A stretch of 64,000 nucleotides of DNA from Peronospora farinosa. Its lineage: Eukaryota > Oomycota > Peronosporomycetes > Peronosporales > Peronosporaceae. Made by a program: the position numbers and the translations under genes. Where the stretch lies: positions 186,001-250,000 of the forward strand of contig CANTFK010000980.1 in NCBI GenBank assembly GCA_947646735.1, given 5' to 3'. Of the stretch, positions 40,796 to 51,334 are shown piece by piece; position 1 is the first letter of the stretch, and each line of letters opens with the position of its first letter. Below the pieces are notes generated by a model. It saw nothing but the letters and a program-made list of their open reading frames with translations, did no database searches and was not told where the DNA came from.

Positions 40796-42343
40796 ATGAC
40801 ACTCCACGTCTTGCAACATGACCAAGAAATTGCACGTCTACAGCCTCTTCTTGACTGTTCAGACAGTAAAGAAACATCTCAAGACGACTATCATATGCAT
40901 ACGAAGAAAAAGAAGAAAATTCCAAGCTGGATGGTGGTGCTGGGCGTCGTCACTGTCCTGTTACTATTCCTCCACCTTATATTTGTAGCTTTATTAAGGA
41001 AGACGCAAGTGACGCTGGACCAATTGACCCTGCCAGATTTATGCCATTGTAAATCAGAGGGTGAAGTGATTATAACGTTCCAGAATCCGTCGTATTGTTC
41101 ACCAGTCGTGGGGCCATTGAGCATCACTTTTGCAAAGAAGAACACGCCTTTTCTGCACATTCAAATTGCTGCATTTGAGCTTCAATCAGGTGTAACAACA
41201 ATGATATCGTCGGTAAAGTTAGAGCTATTGACGTCACCTGAAGTGCTCTATAGCCTCGTGTTTGCTAATGGAGAAAATATCGACGTTTATGGACAAGTTC
41301 CTGTACTAATTTCGTGCATGTTGGTCCCGTTTACGATTCATTTGGACGTTTCGAACCTTCTGAGAAAGAACTCACGACCACCTGCTGCTATGTTTGTCCC
41401 ATTCAAATGGCCCTATGTATTGGATCCACCGTTGTATGGTGCTGACGCATGGGGATCAGATGTCGTGAACGGGATCAAAACTGAGCTGCAGCGTGTCGTC
41501 AAGCAGGTGTTGGAAACGATTGCACTTTCCCATATTCACACGGAGACAGATGAGCAAGAGGTGTTTGCTTTTACGGACGTGTCGTTCGAGTATGTCTCGA
41601 GGGTGCTCTGGAATCTCCCCTCGCTTTCAGTAGAAGTTCAATCTGCAGAAAGACAAACCATTCTCGTGGCAGGATTCAAACGATTTCTCTTGGGGAGCGG
41701 CCAGACGTTCATTTCTGCCTACACGGAGGTCTTTAAAAGCCAGTCGGAGCCACTTCAGTCGATGCTGCAATCGTACTTGACAGGAAATGACGTTGTACTT
41801 CATGTAGGCGGAGGCAATCGTGGTACTGAGTGCTACTTGTTGCAAGTGCTTGACCATATAGACGTCAAGGTCAACGTCCCTGCCAAGATAGACAACAAAC
41901 CAGCGCTACTCCGTAAGTACTTTATCACGCCGTCATTGAAGGAATTGGATTTGAAGACGCACAAGTGTTTGCTGGAGTTAAAAGTGGCTATCAAGATCAA
42001 CAATCCGCTACCTATTCGCTTTGACTTTTACGGGATCGAGCTGGATCTCTTGTACGAGATGGTTGTATCAACCGACAGACCGAGGCCGACATTCCTCCGA
42101 CACATTAAGGACATTAAGCATGTGTCGTGGGCGCCGCACGAAGAGAACAGTATCGTGCTGAACACAGCTGTTGACAACTTTGATACGTGCATGGAAGTAG
42201 TGGGGTTGTACTTGCACAATCAGCTGACATTCGACATCCAGCATGGCCACATTTCAATTGGTGCTGGCAGTGGCAACTTTAGTATTCCATTTTCAACCAA
42301 GGGCATCCACATCCATCCTCAATCTGCGACGAGTCAAGTGTGA
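40796..42343 (+). CDS. Single-pass membrane protein with LEA-2-like extracellular domains
   Basis: About 515 residues in one exon. I start at the ATG at 40,796, because the upstream part of the frame has only a TTG. A cytosolic start with a KKKKK stretch precedes one membrane segment at about 43-68 (VVLGVVTVLLLFLHLIFVALL), so the rest should be lumenal or extracellular. The large remainder has beta-rich segments such as VIITFQNPSYCSPVVGPLSITF and LELKVAIKINNPLPIRFDFYGIEL, whose NP-x-P pattern resembles LEA-2 / DUF3712 repeats of fungal and oomycete membrane proteins. These probably bind lipids or support lipid transfer, but the assignment is tentative. No enzyme motif seen. Confidence 0.7.
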   Translation: MTLHVLQHDQEIARLQPLLDCSDSKETSQDDYHMHTKKKKKIPSWMVVLGVVTVLLLFLHLIFVALLRKTQVTLDQLTLPDLCHCKSEGEVIITFQNPSYCSPVVGPLSITFAKKNTPFLHIQIAAFELQSGVTTMISSVKLELLTSPEVLYSLVFANGENIDVYGQVPVLISCMLVPFTIHLDVSNLLRKNSRPPAAMFVPFKWPYVLDPPLYGADAWGSDVVNGIKTELQRVVKQVLETIALSHIHTETDEQEVFAFTDVSFEYVSRVLWNLPSLSVEVQSAERQTILVAGFKRFLLGSGQTFISAYTEVFKSQSEPLQSMLQSYLTGNDVVLHVGGGNRGTECYLLQVLDHIDVKVNVPAKIDNKPALLRKYFITPSLKELDLKTHKCLLELKVAIKINNPLPIRFDFYGIELDLLYEMVVSTDRPRPTFLRHIKDIKHVSWAPHEENSIVLNTAVDNFDTCMEVVGLYLHNQLTFDIQHGHISIGAGSGNFSIPFSTKGIHIHPQSATSQV

Positions 42344-42421
42344 CGCTTAGCAACTTAGGGTCTTCGTGCAACATACCATTCGACGACTGGCTAACAATCC
42401 TCTATTTGAATTGTACCGAAT

Positions 42422-43021
42422 ATGGGTGCCTCGTTCTCGCGCTGCTTCTGTCTGGCCGTGGGCGTCGCGTATCCGGCGTACGCGAGCTTTAAGGCTATGG
42501 AGCGATCTGAAAGTGGTCACGACAACAAGCGGTGGCTTACATATTGGGTTGTTTACGGTGCCACAACGTCCGTCGAGTCGGTGGCATCGCCTCTCATGTG
42601 TCTCGTACCTGGATACAACATTACGAAGACACTGTTTCTCATCTGGATGATGTCTCCACATACACGGGTACATACTATCAATTGTATGAGTATATGGCAA
42701 TGAAGTGATCACATCATTTGTTGATAGGGAGCGACGATCGTGTACGAGAAGCTGTTGTGCCCATTCCTGAAGGAAAAGGAGCCATATGTGGATCGTAAGC
42801 TGCAAGAAGCTCAAGAAGCTGCAGAGAGTGTTTTATCCTCCTTCATACGATCGTGGGGACAGACAATTGTGGATCAAGTTGTTGCGATTCAGAAGAGCGA
42901 CGAGTTTAAACACATTTGCCTGATGATCAGAGAACTGGCGTCGCACGATCCGCCCAAGAAGAAGAAGAAGAAGAGGAACACAAGTATTGATATGAGCAAG
43001 GAGTCGACGAATGAAGAATAA
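42422..43021 (+). CDS. REEP/HVA22 (TB2/DP1) family ER-shaping protein
   Basis: Two exons (42,422-42,667; 42,728-43,021), 179 residues. The TB2/DP1/HVA22 signature is clear: AVGVAYPAYASFKAMERSE, then a KRWLTYWVVYG motif, LVPGYNITKTLFLIWMMSP and, after the intron, GATIVYEKLLCPFL. The hydrophobic stretches form the reticulon-like hairpins that bend tubular ER. The C-terminus is a helix (RKLQEAQEAAESVL) and a Lys-rich run (PKKKKKKRN), possibly for membrane or microtubule contact. Only 78 bp separate it from the preceding gene on the same strand, a short gap even for oomycetes. Confidence 0.9.
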
Positions 43022-43200
43022 TTGAATAATACATGATGTATGTATGAGTATGCTATTATGCATTGGTGGGCTTCACACACAGCCAGAAGAGAGACGTGCC
43101 TCCGACTGGATCAACCGATCGACATCTTTTTTGCTGCCTCTCCAGCCACAACTACCTCAAACTTTGACACGCTTACATTGGCAATTGAATCGCGTACAGA

Positions 43201-44570
43201 TTAATAGTGATGCACGTACTTAAAGTCTTCGCGTGAATTCACCTTGTCAATGTACGAGTGTGCCTTGAAGTGCTCGGCCTGGATCAGCTCTGCCAGCATA
43301 GGCGCGACCGAGAGACGTTTGAGCTTGTTAGTATGAAAAGCCTTCGGATCCGCCGGGATAGTGTCCATGACAACCACCTGTGACACGTTTGATTCTTCAA
43401 TCAAACGCTCGGCATCGCCGTTCAGCAATGGGTGCGACGCAAAGCAGTATACTTTACGGGCGCCTCTGCTCAGTGCAAGGTTTGTGAGCTTGGACAGCGT
43501 TCCGCTCGTGTCAATCAGGTCGTCCACGACAATCACGTCAGCACCCTTAACGTCGCCCACAATATCAGCGTGGGACTCTTCCCCCGTTTCTTTCTTGCCG
43601 GTACCATGAAAGAAGACAGCAAACTGCGCAGGTGAGTCCGGTAGCCACTTGTTGAGACCTTTCTGGAATATACGCGCACGACGCAAGCATTCTGGATTTG
43701 GTGCCATCACTACGAGCGGACGACGTAAATACACCTGCGTTGCAAAGTATTCCACTCCAGCCATAATAGTCTCAATGGTCTCGACAGGGACATCCGAGCT
43801 AAAGAAACATGCTTCATGTCCTTCTACACGCATCTGCATATCCACAGCAATAACACGATCGACACCCATGACCTCCAACATCTTGGCAATATCAGCAGCA
43901 GGACTTTGAATAAACTTGGAGTTTAAACTTGTTGCAGCTGGATTAGCACGACGATGGTGCTTGTATGCATAGTATCTACAGCCACACGAAACCAATCACA
44001 AGTTTATTTCCCGTGTCTAGTTGCAAGCAATCATCATCATCATCTATACAATGGCAGCACTTACGGCAGTACGACAGTCACCTTTTTAGCACTAGCACGA
44101 CGCATGGTACTAACCATAAGCAATAATTCAATGATATTGTCATTCACAGGACTTGCTAGACTTTGTACCAAGTACACGTCTTTCCCACGAACACTCTCGC
44201 CTACTTGCACCTGCACTTCCCCATCAGCAAACCGACCTAATGTGATCTTGCCCACCCGCGTGCCCAGTCGTCGTGCAATGTCATCAGCCAATTCAAAGTG
44301 CGAAGAACCAGAGAAGATTTTAAGCTCATGACACCCAGGAATAAACATGCCTGCGTGTGTACACGGGTGCTTGTCAGATGGAAAAAAAGGTGAGAACGGA
44401 TCCACGCGTTTGCGGTCATGAGGCACGCCAAACTCCAGATCACGCAGATCACGCTTTTCTTCAGCACGGGCGATACTTGAATGTGTCATGCCCAACGTTG
44501 TACCGCCAAGGAATACAGCAAGACTCGGCGTGAAGCGTGAGAAGACGGCAGAACGGAAGGCAAACACCAT
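43201..44570 (-). CDS. Ribose-phosphate pyrophosphokinase (PRPP synthetase)
   Basis: Two exons (44,065-44,570; 43,201-43,975), 426 residues. It makes 5-phosphoribosyl-1-pyrophosphate from ribose-5-phosphate and ATP for purine, pyrimidine, His and Trp synthesis. Seen: KIFSGSSHFELADDIARRLG and GRFADGEVQVQVGESVRG at the N-terminus of the enzyme, the PYYAYKHHRRA segment across the splice junction, and the PRPP-binding loop IVVDDLIDTSGTL. The roughly 85 residues before the enzyme core include a leader with Arg and no acid (MVFAFRSAVFSRFTPSLAVF), suggesting import into mitochondria or another organelle. It is therefore longer than the usual 320. Confidence 0.95.
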
Positions 44571-44853
44571 GTTATCGGACTATTCGTGACTGAGGGATGA
44601 ATGGAGGTGAGCGCAAACTCCAGTATTGCAAGGTTTTTTTCTTCACTTTTCAGACATGTAAAATTCGGGTATCAATTGCGTGTCCCTGTAGACGACTTGG
44701 GTTTAACGACCAAGTGATTGAGAGTAACAGGTTCAAGTGGTCACTGGTACTAATGAACGGCATTTCGAGTTGTCGAGTGCTAAGTGGGAAATGATTATCG
44801 TAGCATTCTTATCTCTCTCTACCTCTCAGTGGATCTAGTTGGAGGCTGGACGA

Positions 44854-47408
44854 TTAATTGTCCTTCTTGTGCAAGCTGTGCTCCAAAAGCTCAGCGAGAA
44901 TCTCATTCAGGTCACCGAGAATGGTGCGACCGTCTTCCACAAGACCAGCAGCTACGGTTGCATTCGTGTAGACCTATTGCGTTGGTAAAAGAACAACACA
45001 CAGTGAGCGGGAAGTTGGTGAAGTAAACTTATCATATAGCAGCTTCACGAACCTGACGGGCCACCTTCTTTGCAAGAGCATCATTAACTTCACGAAGTGC
45101 ATTCAAGTCCACAACAATGCTGTGGTTCGGATTCACCTCCATCACATTCTTGGACAGACCACTCTTATCTTGGCCAGCGCGATCATTCACCATCTGCATC
45201 ATCCTGTACAGACAATCATACATTTCTCTGTTACTACGAACTCAAGTCTCATCTACATCGCGCCTACGACGTACCTGCGAATGGAGGCAGATTCGTGGTC
45301 CACGATAATTGCCGGCGAGTCAGTCAAGCGAGATGTGAACTGCACAGCTAGATCAGTAATTGTTGACCTCATACATGACACATGCATGCCAACAACATAC
45401 CTTGACTTCCTTCACGTTGTCCTCCAGCGTCAGCTTCAACCAAGCTCCAAATAGATCCTGCTCGTCCTTTGACAGCTTCTTTCCGGAAGCACTGTCAGTG
45501 TCGCTGTCAACGTCCACCTTCGCGTGCTCGGCTGAAATCACCTTACGGCCGTTAAACTCGGCAACATTCGTCATCACAAAGTCGTCAATGGGACTGTAGA
45601 CGAACAACACCTCCTTGTTCATTTTTCTAGTACAACAGAAAGCAGATCGATTAACAACTAGACATAAATGATAGCCAGCAAACTCAAGGCGGGCACACTT
45701 ACTTAAATGCCTCAAAATATGGTGATGACTCGGCGATGGCTCGCGTAGGGGCGCACAAGTAGTAGATCTCGTTCTGGTCTGGTGGGCACCGTGACACATA
45801 CTCATCGAGAGTAGTCAACTTGCCTCCATCCACTTGGCTCGATTCGTAGCGTAGCAGCTTCGCCAAGGCATCCTTGTTCGCAAAATCCGTGCAGATGCCT
45901 TCCTTAATGAATTGGCCGAACTCCGTAAAGAATTTTTCGAACTTTTCCGGTTCCTTGGTGGACTAATTTCACAAAACGATGTCGTTAAGATGGATAATGT
46001 GTTAGTCAATTAGCAAATAAACAACTCTGAAAAAACAAGTGAGCACAAATTCACGGTACCTGGCGCTCCAAGAAGCGAACAATTCTTCGCGTCAGAACGT
46101 CACGGATCTTATGAATCAAACGGCTGTCCTGCATCTTTTCACGAGAAAGACTGAGCGGAAGGTCTTCACTATCAACGACACCACGCACGAAGCGCATCCA
46201 GTCCGGTAGAATGTCAGGCGAGTTGCGCTCAATAAGAACCTTTCGTGAGTAAAGGCTTACACCCGGCTCTAGGCGAGCATAGCCGAACTTCTCAGTGTGG
46301 GAAGAACCGATAAAGAAAAGAGTCTTCAGCTCAATCGGCGCATCAGCTTTAAAGATTAGACGGAACGCCGGCTCATCATACGCATTAGCAATAAACTTGT
46401 AGAATTCAGTGTACTCCTCGTCGGTAACATCATTCTCGCTCTTGGTCCAAAGTGCCTGAACCGTGTTGACCGTGTTACCATCAAGAACAATCGGAAATGA
46501 CACGAAGTTCGAGTAGCGCCTAATGATAGACTCGACCTTGGCCTTCGTACCGAATTCCTTGCAGGAATCCTTCAAGTGGATTACGATCTTGCTGCCACGC
46601 GTTACCTCGTTTGCCTCAGTGACCTCGTACGATCCACTGCCGTCCGAGCACCACAAGTGGCTCTGGCAATCAGATACTGCTGACTGCGAGAAGACCTCTA
46701 CCTTCTCGGCAACCATGAAAGCGGAGTAGAAGCCAACGCCAAACTTCCCGATAATGCCGCTAAGGGCATCGCCCGACTCCCCGGGAGAATCATCCTTTAG
46801 CTGCTCCAAGAACACCTTGGATCCCGAGCGTGCAATCGTGCCCAGATTATTAATAAGTTCTTTCTTTGACATACCCACTCCCGTATCAGCAATGGTCAGC
46901 GTGCCAGCCTTTTCGTCCGTAGTAATCACAATATGTGGTTCCAGCTCAGCGTTCCGGATATCAGCTCCCGTGGACTGCAAGTGACGCAGCTTTTCAAGCG
47001 CATCAGATGCATTAGAGATAAGTTCACGGATAAATACGTCCTTGTCCGTGTAAATAGAGTGCGTCACAATATCCAAAAGTTGACGCGTCTCAGCCTGGAA
47101 TTCATGGCGATTAGCTGGCAGCAATACAATAGTAACAAGCAGTACAATACCGTCAAATACATTATCACATTACAACACGTTCCAATTTGATTAGTGCATT
47201 ACAAAACGCTACCTTTGTCGTCCGAGGCGCTGGTACTAAAACAGGCATTAAACTGCTGGAAAGACGGCAACAACGTGGTACCACGTGGTACCAATTGCGC
47301 ATTTAAAGGCATTTTACATATAGATGTCACACGTTGCATCGCACGACGTCCATGGATTCTACTCGAGACATTTGCGCGGCGAACGACGCGCTGTACAGTC
47401 GATTGCAT
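44854..47408 (-). CDS. TRAP1: TRAP1, mitochondrial Hsp90 chaperone
   Basis: Seven exons: 47,213-47,408; 46,060-47,114; 45,703-45,962; 45,401-45,626; 45,275-45,339; 45,053-45,203; 44,854-44,973, total 690 residues. Starts at the first ATG (47,408) and has an Arg-rich leader (QRVVRRANVSSRIHGRR). The GHKL ATPase is intact: RELISNASDALEKLR, ADTGVGMSKKEL, LGTIARSGSKVF and GKFGVGFYSAFMVA. The middle-domain catalytic loop is represented by LPLSLSREKMQ. It lacks a C-terminal MEEVD, as expected for the organelle form. It folds client proteins in the mitochondrial matrix. Head-to-head with the D-lactate dehydrogenase gene, 193 bp between ATGs. Confidence 0.96.
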
Positions 47409-47601
47409 CCTTATCTCCACAGCCACAAAATCTGTCAAATGACATGATGTGTAACACACCAGAAACAATGACAGAAAAACTGCCGACTTTCATATCTGCT
47501 GCTTTATGTTGCTACAAAAAAACACAGTACGTACTTTGCAAGATTCGTTGAACAAATAATCAGTTGCTGCTTGGGGGTACCTTTCTCACCGATTCTTAAT
47601 C

Positions 47602-49165
47602 ATGATGAAGATGTATCGCCGTCTTGTTGTCAATTCCTTGCGCCTAAACGCTGCGCCCTCGTCCCTCGTACGATATCAGCAGAGCCGTCTCATAAGTGCA
47701 CGTCGTGTGCCGTCAGAAGAGACACTTGCAGCACTTAAGGCATTGCTGGGTACTCGTCTCTCGACGGCCTCATCCGTTTTGGAGGTGCGTTCAAGTACAA
47801 ACTCCATTCATGTTTCTCTTGGCTTTATTAAGTCACTCTACTGTAATCTCTTTCTCTTAGCAACACGGAACCGATGAGTCGTACCACGCGGTGGCTCCTC
47901 CTGATGCTGTAGCCTTTGTACAATCCACTAATGAAGTTTCAGAGGTTGTCAAGATCTGCGCTGCTGGTAACACGCCCGTGATCGCTTTTGGTGCAGGATC
48001 TTCTCTGGAGGGACATATCTCTGCTACTGAAGGCGGTGTCTCGATCGACCTCACAGGCATGAACGAGATTCTGAGTGTTGAGCCAGAGAATATGAGTTGC
48101 AAGGTGCAGGCTGGTGTCACACGCGAGCAGCTCAATGTCGATCTACGTGCTACAGGCCTCATGTTCCCCGTGGATCCTGGTGCCAATGCAACTCTTGGTG
48201 GCATGATCTCGACTAACGCGTCGGGCACTACTACCGTGCGTTATGGCAACATGAAGACCAACGTCATGTCATTGACGGCTGTCATGGCCGACGGACGCAT
48301 CATCAAGACGGGTTCCAAGACCCGCAAGTCTTCTGCTGGCTACGATCTCACTCGCATGCTTATCGGATCGGAGGGTACACTCGGTATTGTTACGGAAGCT
48401 GAGCTGCGTCTTTTTGGAGTTCCCGAAGTCGAGAAGACGATGATTTGCCAGTTTGACTCGATTCAAAATGCTGTTGACATGTGTGCAACTGTGATGCAGA
48501 TGGGCATCCCAGTGGCGCGTATGGAGTTGATGGACGAAAATGCTGTGGACGCTATTAACAAGTACTCGAAGATGGAGACTCCTGTGCGGCCATCGCTTAT
48601 CATTGAACACCACGGCTCGCCTGGTGAGGTGGAAGAGCAGAGCTCCGTTGTGGTAGAGATTGCCAACGACTTTGAGGCGAAGGACATTGAACTGGCAACG
48701 AGTCTTGAGGAGCGCAAGAAATTGTGGAGCGGTCGTCACGCTGCCTGGTACGCTACACTGAGTCAAATGCCTGGTAGTCGTGGGCTGTGCACCGATGTCG
48801 CCGTGCCATTTGCCAAGTTGACGGACGTCATTGTGGAGACACAGGCTGACTTAAAGGAGTGTGGGCTGTTTGGCGCAATTGTGGGACACGTCGGCGACGG
48901 CAACTTCCACGTCATGCTGCCGTTTTATCAGGATGATGCGAAGCTGATGCAAAAGGTGCGCGACTTCTCCGACCGTTTGGTAAACCGCGCTCTCGAGTGT
49001 GAGGGTACGTGCACGGGTGAGCACGGCATTGGCAACGGCAAGATGAGTTATCTGTCCAAGGAGCATAGCAATGGTGTGGAGGTGATGTATATGATTAAAA
49101 AGGCGCTGGACCCTAAGGATATCATGAATCCTGGCAAGATTTTTTACAGTGACAAGAAACACTAA
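47602..49165 (+). CDS. D-lactate dehydrogenase (cytochrome), mitochondrial
   Basis: Two exons (47,602-47,784; 47,861-49,165), 495 residues. The N-terminus is a mitochondrial leader (MYRRLVVNSLRLNA, SRLISARR). The FAD-binding PCMH domain has IAFGAGSSLEGH, MFPVDPGANATLGGM and GYDLTRMLIGSEGTLGIV. The C-terminal FAD-oxidase domain has GHVGDGNFH, GTCTGEHGIGNGK and KKALDPKDIMNPGKIF. It oxidises D-lactate, for example from the glyoxalase pathway, to pyruvate and passes electrons to cytochrome c. Close glycolate-oxidase relatives differ little, so the substrate is inferred from the family. The short promoter is shared with TRAP1. Confidence 0.92.
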
Positions 49166-49409
49166 GTGGTGAAGCACAGTATACTATTATCTTGAGGTAG
49201 AATGAAGTATCGTAGTGCTTATGTCACTATGAACTGGTCAGCAAGACCCGGAAGTATTCGAGAAAGATAAAGTATATGTGGTAACATCAAAAAGGGTCTG
49301 GAACTGTGTCAAGTGAATAACAGTTGATGTTCCCAATAGAGACTAAAATGAGTGAATCTGGACTATTTTCGTATCAAAACTTATACAAAACTCGATACAA
49401 TCGGACGAA

Positions 49410-49857
49410 ATGCCGACGATAGAAGTGGCCACGTTCATGGAGCTATCAGATAGCGTAAAGGAGATGCAGGGAGCTTCTACGCTTGTAAATATTCCGTTAG
49501 AGCTCAAACTATTGATCGCCTTGGTGGCACTTTTCCTCGTTCTACTGATTCTCATTATGGTGCTATGGGATCGCTATGGTAAAGAGATTGGGGAGCTCTA
49601 CACATCGCCCATGGGCACCATTGCCCGAAGACAAAATACAAACGGTACGACACAAAAAAATGTACTTTGATACTCTATTTTGTGAAAAAAGTACTTATTT
49701 CAATTTTTTTATCTGGACCATTTTAGATGTTAAAGTGCACGATGTCGCGGACGAGTTTTCAATTTACCAAAAATTGCCGACCTTTTTTTACGAGTACGTG
49801 CCAAGACGGAAGACAACGACACAAAATAAGGACAAACTAAGGGAATGCAAGACATAA
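49410..49857 (+). CDS. Small single-pass membrane protein, unknown
   Basis: Two exons (49,410-49,644; 49,727-49,857) joined in phase through an 82-bp intron (GTACGA .. ATTTTAG) give 121 residues. Residues about 30-54 are a strong membrane segment (LKLLIALVALFLVLLILIMV). The N-terminus is short and acidic and the C-terminus basic (FFYEYVPRRKTTTQNKDKL), so the C-terminus probably faces the cytosol. I recognise no family. A shorter unspliced version of 86 residues is also possible. It lies 244 bp after the D-LDH stop. Confidence 0.5.
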
Positions 49858-49908
49858 AGGTGTCTTCATCTGAAGTAAGAATGCTGGTTTAACTATCACC
49901 AATGGCAT

Positions 49909-50952
49909 CTACGTTGACGCTACTTTAGTGTATTGGGGCAATCCTGTCACACTTGTAGATTCCACTGGTAGCGAGTAAATGTAAACTCCAAAGCCCACAA
50001 AGCACACGGCAGCTACCGTGTATAGTGTGATTGGTTGGCTGAAAAACACAGCGCTCAGGAGCGGCAGAAACACGAGTTCCAGTGCACTGGCAATAGCTTT
50101 ACGGATAGAGTCCAATTGCTTGAGAAAAAGACTCGTGACTACGCCAATGCCCGACATCATGAGCACCATTGGCAGCACATAAGGTGTCAAAAGTACACTA
50201 AAGTTAGCAGTTGTCAGAGCTTCTTGAGCTGTCTGCCCGGTCAATCCGAGCACGAGCATGACCAGTGTACACACGATGGAATCCATGTACATGAAGACGT
50301 TCTGTAAATTCACTGGAATCGAAGCTTGTTTCTTGAGAAGAACTTCATTGTACACGCCAGCAAACGTACTGCTGAGGATTTGCACCATTAACAATCCGTA
50401 AGCTGTAGACGTCGGACCATTGCCATGGATTCTCAACTTGGTGGAACCGTTCGGATCTTGTGAGCCCAATGTCTTGATGGCACATCCTATTGTAGTAACA
50501 CCCAAGGAGACCCACTGATTCCGGTTTAGTCTCTTGGAGAACATTGCTTGGTGTAATACGCCCGTCACTACGAGTCGGAATTGAAGAAGCAGGAAGTACG
50601 TCGCAGCATCGAACGCACGCAGATTAATGTATGACAAGACATCGTAGATAACGTAAAGTCCCGATGGAATAAAGTAGAGCAGGAGGAGATTGCGATGCTC
50701 AAGGCCTTGTCTTATCATGTAACGAAAGCGACTGATCAGTGGCTCTGTCGCTTGAGTGTCCGACGTCAAATACATGTAACTCGCTAGGAAGAACTTGAGC
50801 AGCGACTGGAGCACTACAGCGCAAGCAGAGTTGAAATGCACATCCTGTCGCTTAGCCACCTCATTAAGCATCCCGTAGCCAACCCAAAGGCCCATGTACA
50901 TGACGAAGATACCACGTTGGGCCTTAGTCTCCAATCCAAGTGGTGCCGCCAT
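49909..50952 (-). CDS. Nucleotide-sugar transporter (SLC35A family)
   Basis: Single exon, 347 residues from the ATG at 50,952 (MAAPLGLE). An upstream in-frame ATG at 51,099 would add 49 residues of no recognisable kind. About ten membrane segments. The SLC35A/UDP-galactose transporter pattern is seen in FIPSGLYVIYDVLSYINLR, DAATYFLLLQFRLVVTGVL, the STFAGVYNEVLLKK motif and SSTF. These proteins exchange UDP-sugars or CMP-sialic acid for the nucleotide monophosphate across the Golgi or ER membrane. The exact substrate cannot be told. Confidence 0.88.
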   Translation of the reverse strand: MAAPLGLETKAQRGIFVMYMGLWVGYGMLNEVAKRQDVHFNSACAVVLQSLLKFFLASYMYLTSDTQATEPLISRFRYMIRQGLEHRNLLLLYFIPSGLYVIYDVLSYINLRAFDAATYFLLLQFRLVVTGVLHQAMFSKRLNRNQWVSLGVTTIGCAIKTLGSQDPNGSTKLRIHGNGPTSTAYGLLMVQILSSTFAGVYNEVLLKKQASIPVNLQNVFMYMDSIVCTLVMLVLGLTGQTAQEALTTANFSVLLTPYVLPMVLMMSGIGVVTSLFLKQLDSIRKAIASALELVFLPLLSAVFFSQPITLYTVAAVCFVGFGVYIYSLPVESTSVTGLPQYTKVAST

Positions 50953-51334
50953 TGTCACACGAAAAAGAAGACAAATGAATGTCGATGAGGGAGGTTTTCC
51001 GATTCTCTTTTTGTATGACAACGGTACTCCAGTGAATGGTGTACAAGTGCCCAACGACAATCTGCTATCTATCTCTGCTACGTATGCCAAGTGTATCATT
51101 TATAGCATCATGATTATGCCGGAAGAGACCACGATTGTCATTGCAATAAGTGAATGAAGTAAGCACTGCAATACAATCTCCTCTCCAATTCTAGCTCACT
51201 GCTTGTATGTCTCTTTATATGTCCATTGTCGTCACCACTACATCATCATCTACTCTTCATCACCAATCACTCCCATTTAGCTAAATCTGGGTCGACTAAA
51301 GAAGACTAGAGAATAATAGAAGCGATATCACTAA
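50953..51334. other. Divergent intergenic region
   Basis: About 380 bp between the sugar transporter start and the next gene. It contains pyrimidine-rich and CATCATC repeats near 51,240. No further feature. Confidence 0.4.

Noticed and set aside
47276..47293. GGTACCACGTGGTACC palindrome
   Set aside because: It lies in TRAP1 exon 1 and is explained by codons for Leu-Val-Pro-Arg-Gly-Thr; no need for another role.
49343..49555. 70-codon minus-strand frame overlapping the small membrane protein
   Set aside because: Shadow; the plus strand has a better two-exon model with a membrane segment.
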